DNA of 64,000 nt from Protula sp. h YS-2021. Its lineage: Eukaryota > Annelida > Polychaeta > Sabellida > Serpulidae. Each line of letters begins with the position of its first letter. Position 1 is the stretch's first letter. A program made the translations under genes and the position numbers. The stretch covers positions 59,016,342 to 59,080,341 of the forward strand of contig OX457027.1 of the NCBI GenBank assembly GCA_949752745.1, read 5' to 3'. The notes under the pieces are model-generated. The model made no database searches. It was not told where the DNA came from and saw only the letters and a list, made by a program, of their open reading frames with translations. Below, one piece after another: positions 13,890 to 26,349 of this stretch.

Positions 13890-14092
13890 CAGGAGTGGTA
13901 TTTTGCTTTGTCCTTATATTTAAGGACGTCCTTATTCTTGAGATTAGATGGTTCATCCTTAATTTTTATCCTTGTTTTTACTTTTAAAAAGACTTTGTTA
14001 AGTTTGAAGATGGAGCAAAATAGCTTTTTTATCCTTAGTTTTTAAAATAAGGACATCCTTAAAAATAAGGACAGAGCAGAATACCACTCCTG
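13890..14092. mobile_element. Foldback MITE, 203 bp
   Basis: CAGGAGTGGTATTTTGCT at the left end is mirrored on the right, whose opposite strand starts CAGGAGTGGTATTCTGCT. The arms extend about 46 bases through TGTCCTTAT and TTTAAGGA phrases with few mismatches. No coding capacity. Confidence 0.75.
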
Positions 14093-14875
<783 letters not shown>

Positions 14876-14969
14876 TGCATTTATTACTTGCAATGAAATG
14901 TCAGATGGTCATTGGAAGTTAGTTGTAAGTTACTTATCCAATAACTGATTACGCTTGATGACTGTATCA

Positions 14970-14972
<3 letters not shown>

Positions 14973-15042
<70 letters not shown>
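14973..15042. repeat. (AT)n microsatellite
   Basis: About 70 bases of AT dinucleotide, 98 bases after the previous array. Confidence 0.97.
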
Positions 15043-15044
<2 letters not shown>

Positions 15045-15289
15045 AATATATATAAGCTACACTCTTACTTTGCAGAAAGTGCTCGTCTTAAGTCGTTTGC
15101 CTTTTTCCTTTCAGGCAAACCCCTTGGACGTAAAGAGACCTAACCATGCCACATACGAGAGAACGGTTTTCATATGCCACCTCCCATATAAAGTGATGAT
15201 AACAGGTTTTGCGTTGTCTAACCGCATGTAAAGCTGCGCTTTCCCCGGGCACACAAACATCATAGTTCAAGTAGTTCTTTCGTTTTTTT

Positions 15290-16170
15290 TTGGCGATTTC
15301 TTAATAATTGGAAAGATGGCCAAAAATTTAATCAGATTGCTTTGACATTTTGTTCCCTGCTTGAGTAATTATATTTCAAAGTTACTGTTTTGGACCTCCT
15401 AAAAATTCGTTGAATGCTGGCATTGACATTTTCTAGGAGCCAATTTTTAAAACGCTTCTTCTACTACTACTTTCAAATTTACTATGACTGCTCCCAAAAA
15501 ACGGAAGAAATTTAATGATATTTAAAGCTTGTGTTAGTTAACATGATAAAATGTCTTTTGGCAATTAAATAGTATTGATAAATTCAATCAAAACAGTTTA
15601 CATCTTTAATAGAAAGGCCGACAATTTACCACATGAGACATCATGGTTGTCTTGTACTGCAGATAACATGAATCCATGTATTCTTTATTGAATGAATTCG
15701 CTGCCGACTGAACTGAAAAAACATTTAATATACATCGGTGTATGTGTGCATCTATGTATAAGTGAATGTAAATCAAGAATGTGTTCCTTCTCAAATTTAA
15801 GTAAAGAAAATAGAACCATAAAGATAGATAAACTATTCCATCTCCAAGTTCTCCAAATTTATTCATATTTATTTATTCAGTAATATTAATTGATCGAGCC
15901 CAATTTAATTTATATCGATGGAAATGTTTTAATTTTTATCATTGGATTAGTTGGTCAATTTATAACAGCTGTGATGACATAGAGCATATAGATGTAGGTC
16001 CTTCTAAGTAACCACTGCCATGTTGACTTCTGCCTTAGCAGAACGCAGCTTCTTTAATGAATTAGAAGATTTCATAAGCATCAAGGTGTCTTAAATGCCC
16101 AACAGACTAGCTCTCTCGACAGAATAAAGACACCTATATACCATAAATGCGAAAATCTAATTTGGTATTT
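15290..16170. other. Gene-free segment with one repeat relic
   Basis: 15290-15480 carries the GGCCAAAAATT and CTTCTTCTAC phrases of the 11-12 kb tract. The remainder is unremarkable. Confidence 0.35.
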
Positions 16171-16179
16171 TGAACATTT

Positions 16180-17075
16180 ATTCTTCTCGACCGAGGGGAA
16201 TTATTACAGTTTGGACGTTTTGTGTATGTGTATCCGTGTGTCTGTCTGTGTGATCAGTTTGATATATCTCAAAAACGAAAAGTCTAACCGATATCATGCT
16301 CAATCAGTTTATTCCTTTGGTATGTCGGGCCGTTCTTTCACCTTTTAACATGTATTGCATAATGAAGGAAGCGTATGACGTCAGAACATCGGCGAAAGTT
16401 TAAGTATGGTTGGATTGTTGCATGACAAGGTGCGAAAGATTCTATCAAATTTTATCGCGAGTAGAACGGACCAGTACAGCATATGGTCTTAAGTTATCAT
16501 ATATGAAAATAACAAATTTAGTTGGATTGTTGCTTGACACGGTTCAAAAGATTCTATCAAATTTTATCGCGAGTTGAACGGACGAGTACGGCATATGATG
16601 TCATCACGTAAAATCTGTATATATTTAGAACAAGGTCTTGTGTGAAAAATATCTCGACAACGAAAAGCTTCATCGAGTTCAACCTTTGTATGACTATTTC
16701 TTGGGGCAATCGGAGGTTCTTTCACCTGTGACCTGTATCGCAAAATTTTGAACAGTGCGAACTGTTATTACGTAAAAATATTATTTGCAACATTTGTCGG
16801 TTGCTGCACAGGGCCTGCAATGTTCAGAGGCCGGGAATTCTTGCAAATAGGATTTGGTGGCATGGTTACATGGTGGATTCGAAATATTCTGTCAACTTTA
16901 TCGCAGTTGGAACGAGCGATTACCGCCTATGGCGTCATTACATAAAAGATTTATATAATACCGGTAGATATATTTTGAGTGAGACCTTGTGTAGAAAATG
17001 TCTCTTTGATGAAAAGCCGGACGATATCCCTATATACTGGTGTTTTTGTATACTGGTCGCTCTAGTTACTAGATG
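16180..17075 (+). repeat. Internally repeated element with GTCTGTCTGTG module and 112-bp direct repeat
   Basis: A weak hairpin around CTCGACCGAG is followed by CCGTGTGTCTGTCTGTG. ATTCTATCAAATTTTATCGC occurs at 16439 and 16551 (period 112), with a diverged third version near 16890. A longer cycle starting at ATATCTC(A/G)A(A/C)AACGAAAAG recurs near 16263 and 16650. The end CGCTCTAGTTA resembles that of the module near 8033. Confidence 0.55.
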
Positions 17076-18660
17076 ATGTAACTTGATCCTAGATTTGTGA
17101 TCAATGTCTGTCATGCGGGAGTGATTTTGCTTAGGAACAGGATGCTGAACCACATAATGGAACCACTGTGTATTTTTAGCAATATCCTGGGGGACAAATG
17201 TAATATCTATGTCAATGGAGAAAGAGATTCTGACAGAGGGTCTGATAATTTTAAATGACGTTCACATTATCATTGCTATTTCCCGTTTCTTTGTCATGTT
17301 ATTTCAAACGTTCTAGTATTGTGAACTATAACATAACATGCATAAAAACTCCTTTGAGGTTAAAAACACATTTAGCTGAAGTATAAAATAATTAAGTTAA
17401 TTTCCAGGCCAAACATAAACCACCAACATTTGTTTATATATTACCTTACTTCTATGGCACTCTCTTGCTATCCATTTACGGCTATGGCATCAACTGGTGT
17501 ATTCATTAATTCTGTGATTTCCGATATATGGTGGAGTTAATTATATTGCTGAATTCTGGAAACCTTTTTTTGGACATATTCAAGGTATTCTAATATGCAG
17601 CTACAAATTCTTTTTATATGAATTCACATTTTAAAAATGTATTTTCCGGCAGTTTAGAGTTAAGCCTAGTATTCATTTAACAATCGTGAGGACGCTTTCA
17701 TATCCTTTATCATAATCTTTTACTTCTTAAATAACTGAAACAATAATTAGTTGTTTCTGGTTTTCCATCTACTTCTTAAAACTATGGTTATTATTTGTTT
17801 ATCATTTTATTTTAATGAAGTTTTTAATTAAAAGATGTACAAAATTTCTAAAGTTGCTTAACGTATGACAATATTTATTCTGACGCATGTTTTAGCTTGC
17901 AATGTCCTAAATTCTGCGACAGATTTATATCGAAAAGTTTCATTTTATTCAGTAACTGATGTCAGAATATATTTTGTGCAGAGAGCCAATCTGAATAATT
18001 AATCAATATGCGGTGGCAACAAAAGGATTAATTAGTGAAGTAAAGGTTACTTTATTTATTCACAAAATGCGGTTAATACTATCCTTCTTTAAAAGATTTG
18101 CTGTTTGTAATGCACTTTATGTGTTTCTTCTTCAACAACAGGTGACGTTTGAAACTGGACTATATGTGTTTTAATTACTCTGTTTCTGAATTGCTTAGAT
18201 ATTAATGTCAACAGGCAAGCTTAATTTTTTCCAATTGAGTTTGGAATGCTGCAGCCGAGGTCAATACTGAAGCACTTTAGGTGATCTGCTGTTGACATCA
18301 TTGGCAAATAAACCCTACAACGATTGAGTCCACGTTAAATACAGATTTGCTGTAGCATAGTAATACATAAATGCGGAATAATTCAACAAGTTTATGAAGA
18401 ATGAACTTTATTACAAAGATAAAATACAATTTGCAGACGGTTCTCCAAGGACTCTAGCTTTGCAAACTATGGTATAAAGCTTTATACAATATGACCTTCA
18501 TAATGCATATACTTCTCTTATCTAGAGAATGAGGTAAGATTACTAAAACTTAAATGTTTTATGAAGATCAAGTATTATGCTTTTTTATGCAAACATAGAT
18601 CCCCTAAAATAAGGAAAATTGCATTTAGTTTTGTAAAGTTGGCATAAATGACCTTTCTGT
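17076..18660. other. Gene-free AT-rich segment
   Basis: No ORF of interest, repeat array or element signature was seen. Confidence 0.4.
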
Positions 18661-19179
18661 TGAAGGTACAGTTTACATTTACATTTGGACATCCCTATTT
18701 CGGACACAGGACACAATTTTTCAGACCCAGTTGTAGGTTTTACTCCATGAATAACCCGTAATTCGGATAAGCAATGGCGATCTTTGTGTGTTGTTTGTGC
18801 GTCTCACAGATAATCTCAGTAACAATGTACCGCAACAAATATGGCTGCTTCTGTTTGCCTAATTAATTTCTTTTCAGTTTTAGGCATTGCATGTTTGGGT
18901 TCTGCATATTTTTTGGGTGGGGAGGGGGTAAGGTTTCCTTCTTTCTTTTTCCTACAGAATCTATTGAACTTTCAATTCAAATACACTTTATGGGCCGCAA
19001 TTTCCGTATACTGGGATAGAATCTTTTCCATTCATATTAACCAGCTTCATTCACTGCAATTCATCATGCAGTTAAATAACTTATACACTATGATAAGATT
19101 AAATAGGAATACTACGTGGTCATGAATCAAGTACAGGGAAATACGTCCCACGGTCAATCCGTTATTGCATAAGTTGAGT

Positions 19180-19320
19180 CCCAGGAGAAATGCCCACCGT
19201 GCCAAATATCCTAGGATATCTGTTCCACCGAGTACCATTCGTCCTAGGATATTTGGCCTCCCCTTAGGATATTTAATCCCCCGGGGGTCCATTCCTCCTG
19301 GGATATTTCGTCTCACCTAT
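19180..19320. repeat. Short-period CCTAGGATATTTGG array, left of the OTU fragment
   Basis: Variants of CCTAGGATATTTGG and its complement recur every 20-35 bases at 19195-19318, mixed with GGGGTCCATTCCTCCTGGGA-like spacers. Confidence 0.6.
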
Positions 19321-19871
19321 AAATTTTCTTGAGGAATGAAAAACAGTTATTGTGATCAATCACCGCTTTTATGATGGAGAACAAAGTTCCACCTCTGTAA
19401 GCTGTATAAAATGGGAGCAATTAATCGGTTATTATACTAATCTAATCACATGAACCTGCCACAGTTCACTCACCGCTAAGATTACATATGTAATCACATA
19501 CTCTTTGATGACATCGGATCAATCAACCGTGGCTGTTGTATCAATTTCAGATTGCTGTGTACTTGCAATTACTTTAATGCATGTAATTCAGAAATTCAAA
19601 TTTAATCCTTGTAGTGAATTCCATAGGCGCTTTGATGGCCCAGATTTGTAATCCAAAATCAGATTCCTGCCTTTATAAGATGCGAAAATATCATACAATT
19701 TATAATTCAATTAATCAGAGGTGTTAGACGGAGCTCTTTTTGCCTGCCGAACTTCTGTTCATGCCTCTACAGGTAGTTCTACGAAAAATTTAATTCTTAA
19801 TATTGCAAACAAATAGTCAGTGAGCTGAGGTATTAAAGTATATGTTTCTTATAAACCCTTGAAACTTCACA

Positions 19872-20387
19872 TTGTTTTTTTATTTTAGGATATTCGCTGA
19901 AAAACGCTCTATTCCAAAGTCAGATCCGCAGCTTGCATCTTATTTCAACGATCAGAATACTAGATGATGGTAATTGTTACTTTCTGTCTTTGTGTCACAT
20001 TCTCACAGGTTTGAAGATAGTGACAGGAGAGCTTAAAAGTGCCGTAGCTCAGTATATCCACGAGTATAACAATTACTTCTCTGTGACTGATGGCTGTGAC
20101 AGCTATTCAGCGAAGAACAATATGAGAAACCCTGGTGTTTGGGCGACAGAAAATGAAATAATAGAACTGCGTCTATGCTCTACACCCACATTTCTGTTTT
20201 CTCCCCCTGTGGATGCGATTCAGTCCGGAATTTGACGTACAAATGGCTAACCCACAAAGCGAAAAGTGGTTTTCTAAAGCCTGTTAGAGAGTTGAGAAAA
20301 TCTGCTTACAGCACGTACGTATCAAACATGAGTGATCATTACACTCCTCTTTATGACATTTCAGAAGTGTATCTGTGTTTTCACTGA
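19872..20387 (+). pseudogene. OTU-family cysteine protease (deubiquitinase-like) fragment with a frameshift
   Basis: The catalytic-Cys motif DDGNCYF is encoded at 19963-19977 onwards, followed by LSLCHILTG, an ELKSAV helix and GVWATENEI. The reading frame then shifts at about 20165-20178, and the next frame continues through HISVFSPCG and WLTHK to SDHYTPLYDI at 20331-20360, which carries the expected catalytic histidine. OTU domains cleave ubiquitin conjugates and also occur as cargo in mobile elements. The fragment begins after a possible TTTTAG acceptor. The single frameshift and lack of further exons suggest a pseudogene or element cargo. Loss or sequencing error at the shift cannot be separated here. 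Confidence 0.75.
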
Positions 20388-20494
20388 ACTTGACATTTAT
20401 AATTTGTAATTTGTAGAAACTTGTAGAAACTGTTTCCTTGCAGAAAATAAAAGCAAATATAGCTATTAACTATTGTTTTTTATTTCTCAACAAG

Positions 20495-20620
20495 GAAAAA
20501 TAAAGGGGGTGCAAATATTCTAGGATATTTGACCCTTGGCGGACTAAGTATCCTAAGAGAGGCCAAATATCCTAAGACGAAGGGCAATTCCTCTGGGGAG
20601 GCCATTCGTCCTGTCTGACC
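20495..20620. repeat. Short-period CCTAGGATATTTGG array, right of the OTU fragment
   Basis: TTCTAGGATATTTGACCC, GCCAAATATCCTAAG and CATTCGTCCTG continue the same theme as 19180-19320. Just beyond, CGGATAAACCAGGTTTTACTGTA looks like a Tigger-type terminal repeat ending in TA. Confidence 0.55.
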
Positions 20621-20699
20621 GGACACCTTACTATTCGGGACAAATTGTGTCACTCCAAACGCTGTTCGGATAAACCAGGTTTTACTGTATACTAACAAA

Positions 20700-23600
20700 A
20701 AAGTATGTGACTTAAAGTAAGGCATGAAATCTTTTGTGGGTTTTAAGACAAAAAGAGAAATGTAAGACTTGATAAAATCCTAGCAAACTTTAAAAAAATA
20801 AGCTAGATTTTATCTTGCCTAATAGTTAGGAAAGCGATATAATGCAATGTTGAATATGGGTTAATAATGAATAATTTAAATTACAAAATTGAATAACAAG
20901 ATCAGACTGAGGCATTTCAAGCTAATTTACATTTTAAAATACCTTAAACCAGCAATGAAAACATAAGAATCCACAGGCGAAGTCGAAAAATATGTCAATG
21001 AAATCGTGTTTGTTTTAGACGTTTCAATTCTTGACAAGTGCAGACTTTCTCAGAATTTATCATTTGGTACAGAACGAACTGGGTCAAACTAATAACATTT
21101 TTTGCATATAAGGTGATTCTTTATTGCTTGTCTTGTAGGATATTGCTGTTAAACTGTCTTGTAATGCAGGGTTTCTGAGCTTTTCCTTGATTGCTCAAGG
21201 TTCAGCATTTCTTTGTGATGTTTATCCCTAGCAAGTAACTTAGACTGTGGTATCTGGCTGTGTAGATGTTTGTCCTATCTTTACTCTTATCATTATATGA
21301 TAATGTGAAACTGCCATTATTTTGCGTTTAAGTGTGAAAATAAGTGAGCACCTGTACTCTGCTTAAAATATATTTAACCTTTAATCTTAACCTTAAAAAA
21401 GTTGTCAGATGGTATCTAACGTTCAGTTGATGAGCTGCATTTTGTTTTACTTGTCTTGCTGGATTTATCAACGACGTTAGCGACAAGCAGCCATGATGAA
21501 CTTGCAGCAACAAATTGGTTTCGCTGACTTATTATTCACACCATCTTGCAGGATGGTAATCTATGGGGATTGGCAATTTGCCATAATTTGCAGTAATTTT
21601 GATTAATATAGGCTGAAATACAACTGGTCAGCACTTCACATGCCAGATACACAACTTTGGATCCGATTGGCTAGTCCGATTTTGTACTTACATCAATTAT
21701 GTGTTTCTGTTCTGTTTTCCGCTTTCCTCTGAAGTACTTCCCGGTACCGTGTTCTCGCTTGCGCGTCGCATAGCAACGTTCGTCGAGTGAAACAAAAGGG
21801 TTTTGCCCCAGTCTTCGTCATCGTCACGTTGTCAACGGAGACCTATTCGCAGCCTGTTTGCAACGCTGATTAGTCTTCGGTTAATCAACGTCTATCAAAC
21901 ATCGGCAGATAGCCAACGTTTGGACTCACATAATCAACCAAACCCCACGCTGATTCTTCATCAAAAGTTACAATGTTTACTTGGTCTATTAAAGGTGTGA
22001 TTGTTTTAAAGATTCCAATCTAGGATCAGTCGCATCAAGAAATTTTATTTCTTTGTTTTATCAATAGCGAAGCAAGTTCTTTGGTAGTTGGTAGCCCTGT
22101 TGGAGAGATAAGAGGGGGGGGGGGGCGCAGTGAACCCCTTCCCAGGAAGCCACCTTCCTTCGCTGGGGAAGGGGGGCTTCAACCTCCAGTTCCTGGATCC
22201 GCGCCTGCAGACAGACAGTTCATATTTACCGTGATGAAACTTTCTAAAACTGACTGCAAACAAGAGCAATTACGCAAGGACAATTATCGAAACAAGGGGG
22301 CATATAATGACATGATAAGTAGAGTTATTTTTTCCTCTTCACAAGACTTTCACTCTTGTGATTCTGCCCTCTCCAATTGTTCCTAAACAACATGTCCTAG
22401 AAGGCATAAGAGCTGTTGTGTTACAAGAGCCTCGCCATTTATTGTCTTGGTTATCTGGCAACTTATTGTCGCTCACGAATCTGCTTACAGGAACTGGCGC
22501 TACAACCGATACTGAAGACCATTGATATGGGAAATCGCTCTCCTTCACACTCTTGGCTCTCTTCGAGACAGCAAACATGCGCGTAGAAAGGGGCTTTCAG
22601 ATAACATAGAACTTATCACTTGGTTACCGGTTAAATCTATAACTTTGGATATCCTGAATGAACTGATGAGGCTTAAATTGATCAGCTAAAAGCGTGAAGG
22701 AATGGACTGCACTAGACGGAGTGGTTTTTTAAGCTGTGAAATGAAACAGCTGTGTATTTGCTAGGGCTTTTTTATTTGCTCATCAAAGAAAAAAACGCTA
22801 GTTCTTATGGTTTGGCTGAAGACATAGCAGCGTAATATTAGTTTATCAGACGCCCGACGCCGTCCCCACGTGAAGCGAAAACATTTAAAATAAACTGTGA
22901 GAAAGGCGTTTTCGGGCAGTTGTTTCTGGAGGCGAAACAGCAATGCACCTGTCTAATTTATTCATCAATTCGCATTTAATAAAGATTCCGTTCCAAGGTT
23001 GTTTCTATTTAAACTGAAAAAATTATAATAAACTGAAGAATTAGGACCAAAATTCATTAAAAAGCGTTGGTAAATTTGAATTGGATAGAAACAAATATAT
23101 ATAAAAAAAAACAGCAAACAAGCTGTGAAATCCAGTCTACAGCAAATGTGTGCTGATCTAACAATGCTTATAATTAAGTCTCTGTAAAACCTTTGCGCTG
23201 TGAGAACAAACGCTTGATGTCGCCTGAAGAAAAATTTGCCTGTTATAACGCTGTTTACCCTAAAGCGAACATTAATCGAGAACCGATTGAAATTGTTCAG
23301 AAATGCAGCTGGGATATTTTATTGTTTAAAACATCGTTTAGTCGATTAAAGACGTTTTTTGCCGTTGCCGTATATGGATAGCAACATGGAAAGAGTTTCT
23401 TTAAGCAACGCAGTTTGTTACGCGAAAAAATATAAGTATGTGATATAACAAATATAAACTTACATAACCTGAAGGTACCAGTGGCAAGTTACGTCATACA
23501 ACTGCGTAACCGTATACCTTAAAATACTTCAATTTCTCGGGTGGACTGGATGATGGATGTCTATTTGTCACGAAGTTTCTATTAGTGGTGAGTATAAGAT

Positions 23601-24640
23601 AATGAATTCGGGTCAAATTGCACTTGATTAAACATGAATATAAATATCACAGAACAGCAGGAACAAAATACCGCCTTTAAAAAATGTAGTCCAGTCAAAA
23701 ACCGGCTGAGTGCATTTTATTTTTCTTGATGATTTCTATTTGCTTTCATGCAAATTAAAAATAAAAACCACTGAATGTGCATATCTATTTCTAATAAAAT
23801 CTGTTTTATTTATCTCAGTTATGATTGCATTTTTCGTTGTGACAAGTGCCCCTTACACATTCCTATTAAACATTAAGTTTGATTTGATTAATTTAAAACG
23901 ACTTTTTTAAAAAATTGTATTGTGGATTACAAAACGGAGGCCTCGCCGATGTTTAACAAAACAGTACGTAGGATAGTAAAAGACCATTGCCCTTAGCCAA
24001 GTGGCTTTACGTCGCACAGTCTACGGATAATTGCTCAATCGAAAGATACATTTGAGGCAGAAGAATTAGGTAAATTTTCACAATGATTGAATTAAAAGAT
24101 GTGAAAACAATCACTGGCTATCAGAAATGCTTTTCGATCCTTAAAACAATTTATTTATTAAAGTTTAAGTTTTGGAAGTTTCTGCTCTGAGAGTTGCTAT
24201 GCATCACATAAAAAAACGTGAGTTAAATTGACCAATCAGTTTTGGCAAAGTTGGCCAATACTGGGCGAGATGTATTTTGGACCAGATATATTTTGGTCGA
24301 GCTGATCTCACCTTGTAATGCCCACTTGGCCTGCAATTGAGAAACTAGGAAATGTTTTATGCTCCGTCACACATCAGCTTAACTTAAGTTTAGCATAAGT
24401 GAGCCCGTTTTAAGCTGCAAAATAAAAAGTAACCATGCTGACTTGACTAAGGCAGGTTGATTTAAGTTAACACGGAATTTAGCCGCAGTTTCAAGAATGC
24501 ATCTTGACATTCCACGTCACGAAACTTCATCTGACGTTAACACTTATTCAATGTGTGCCATCCGTGAGATTTATTTAAGTTTGTAAATTTATTTTTTAAT
24601 CTCAAAAATAAAATTTGCCATCTTAAATGCAATTATTGAC
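20700..24640. other. Long gene-free AT-rich stretch
   Basis: No gene recognised. 22100-22215 has a G-run and a GGATCCGCGCCTG phrase typical of dispersed repeats, without resolvable ends. Confidence 0.35.
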
Positions 24641-24734
24641 AGCAAAGTATAAATGAAAGTGATCTACATAGATTTATTGATATTTATATTTTACTATCAA
24701 AAAATGATATTTAATGTGAAAATGGCATTCCATA
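24640..24734. mobile_element. Truncated end of the GATATC MITE family
   Basis: Ends with AATGTGAAAATGGCATTCCATA, the same terminal repeat as the intact copies at 37805-38665 and 45563-46448, preceded by TTGATAT and CTATCAAAAAATGATAT. The other end is missing. It lies about 290 bases upstream of the GPCR start codon. Confidence 0.7.
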
Positions 24735-25023
24735 TGCTTTCAGATGGATACTGTAATCTAAAAAATTAAGCCATTTATTTGCCAGTTTGGTATATTCCTT
24801 AATTACGTTTTCGTTATCTCTCAACAGTACGCCAGCAAAGCTTTTGAAGCAGCACTGCATTGGATTGTATCCTACACAAAGAGATAATATGCGTTGGAGG
24901 CGTTTTGAAAGAGAATGGAGCCAGCCTTGAATGGGTGATTTCAAAAGCAGATTTCTGCTGAAAAAAAAAAAAGAAAAAAAAAAGAAAGAAAGCAACTGCC
25001 TATTTGGAATCCTGTAAAGGGAG

Positions 25024-26292
25024 ATGCTAGACCCAATGTTGAATCACACAGACTTCAATAAAGCAATGATTGTGTGCAACAACTACATAATCCCAAGTAT
25101 ATGCGTCATGGGAATAGTCAGCAATGTCCTTAACGTTTTAGTTCTGTCAAGAAAACATATGAAAGAATCACCCTATTCGTACTTAATGGGATTAGCGGTT
25201 GCAGATCTTTCCGTTCTCATCCTGTCCTTTACAGAGAGCGTTTTTTCGCGCGTCATTGGAAAAGGTGTTTACGCTTGGAGAGTATTTGACGCTTACATAT
25301 ATTTACCTATTGGGAACGTATTCTCTAACGCTTCCATATGGATAACAGTGCTGCTGACAACTGAGCGATGGGTTAGTGTACGGTTTCCGTTGAAAACTAA
25401 AGATCTTTGTACACGTTCATTAGCAAGAAAGTCCATGCTTGTGACATTCTTTTTATCATTTCTGGTTAATATACCGCGGTTCTTCTGCAGAAGAATAGAG
25501 CTAACTACACAAGGGAATATCACTTCCGGAATCAACACAACAACGTTTTACGAATTGCAATCAACTGACTTTACATTTGGCCCAGTTTTTAGAGGAATAA
25601 TGTGGTTTTACATCGTCGTAATATTATTAATACCTTGTTTAGTTCTAATAACTCTTAATACATGGCTCATTTGTTTAGTTTACAAGGCAAACAGGAATAG
25701 AAATATTTTGCTGGAATCACGAATGCTACAACATGAGGACGTAAGTGTCTTTAGGGAACAAACCAGATTGACAATTACGTGCATCAGTATAATAGTCTTA
25801 TTTCTTATCTGTATGATTCCGTCCGCGTTTGCGAATGTACCGGTTGCCCATTTGCTTTTCGGCCAAGGCATGGATGTCAATGATTTCGAAAAATTAGGCT
25901 TCTATAAACTACTTCGTGTTGTTAGTAATATGCTGGTGGTCTGTAACCTTTCACTTAATTTTGTACTGTATTGTTTATATAACAACAAATTTACACAAAC
26001 ATTAAAATATTTAATGCGTGATTTTATCGATCGGGTGTCGTGCACGGATCAAGTGCAAAGACGTTTATCAGGTCGCTCAAGCACGTCATCCAGCAGTTAC
26101 AGATGTCAAGGTCGGTGGACCGCGCGGGGCTGCAGACGCGCCGGAAACGCGCCTTTCGCGCAACAGTGGAATGCATTGTACTTTAATGTAGAGGTCTATC
26201 CTCTCACTGGAACTTCTCAGGGCGGAATGCCTTTCAGGGGAAGAAGGTTTAGAACAGAGCTTTTAAGTCAAACGGAAGTTTCTGAAATGTAA
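25024..26292 (+). CDS. Class A (rhodopsin-like) G-protein-coupled receptor, FMRFamide-receptor/GPR139-like, single exon
   Basis: A complete 422-residue ORF runs from ATG to TAA with seven hydrophobic segments: TM1 about 21-43, TM2 52-75, TM3 91-113, TM4 137-155, TM5 190-219, TM6 248-270, TM7 296-319. Class A landmarks are LAVAD with D61 in TM2, ERW (114-116) in place of DRY, a proline at 265 in TM6, and N312-F-V-L-Y316 in place of NPxxY. N-glycosylation sequons occur in the N-terminus (NHT) and the second extracellular loop (NIT, NTT). The LCT..LAR stretch after TM3 and the NIPRFF stretch in TM4 resemble invertebrate FMRFamide receptors and GPR139-type receptors, which sit in the plasma membrane and signal neuropeptide binding through G proteins. 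The ligand is inferred only at family level. I see no cysteine at the top of TM3 or in loop 2, so the usual disulfide seems absent. The C-terminal tail (about 335-422) is Ser/Arg-rich. An upstream non-coding exon cannot be excluded. Confidence 0.93.
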   Translation: MLDPMLNHTDFNKAMIVCNNYIIPSICVMGIVSNVLNVLVLSRKHMKESPYSYLMGLAVADLSVLILSFTESVFSRVIGKGVYAWRVFDAYIYLPIGNVFSNASIWITVLLTTERWVSVRFPLKTKDLCTRSLARKSMLVTFFLSFLVNIPRFFCRRIELTTQGNITSGINTTTFYELQSTDFTFGPVFRGIMWFYIVVILLIPCLVLITLNTWLICLVYKANRNRNILLESRMLQHEDVSVFREQTRLTITCISIIVLFLICMIPSAFANVPVAHLLFGQGMDVNDFEKLGFYKLLRVVSNMLVVCNLSLNFVLYCLYNNKFTQTLKYLMRDFIDRVSCTDQVQRRLSGRSSTSSSSYRCQGRWTARGCRRAGNAPFAQQWNALYFNVEVYPLTGTSQGGMPFRGRRFRTELLSQTEVSEM

Positions 26293-26339
26293 ACGTGTTT
26301 ACTGTTTCTCTGTGGTCCGGGGAGAGTATCTTATTTGAT

Positions 26340-26345
26340 AATAAA
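26340..26345 (+). promoter_or_regulatory. Candidate poly(A) signal of the GPCR
   Basis: An AATAAA hexamer lies about 48 bases after the GPCR stop codon. It would give a very short 3' UTR. The region is AT-rich, so a chance match is possible. Confidence 0.4.
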
Positions 26346-26349
26346 ATTG

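Noticed and set aside
16748..17153. ORFs of 65-91 codons on both strands
   Set aside because: They lie in the internally repeated element at 16180-17075 and overlap in conflicting frames.
18668..20688. Complete Tigger-type element spanning the OTU fragment
   Set aside because: The right end (CAGTAAAACCTGG on the minus strand) is plausible, but the left end CAGTTTACATTTAC is too diverged to pair convincingly.
22081..22578. ORFs of 101 and 79 codons around a G-rich run
   Set aside because: Overlapping open frames on both strands in GC-richer repeat sequence; no domain recognised.
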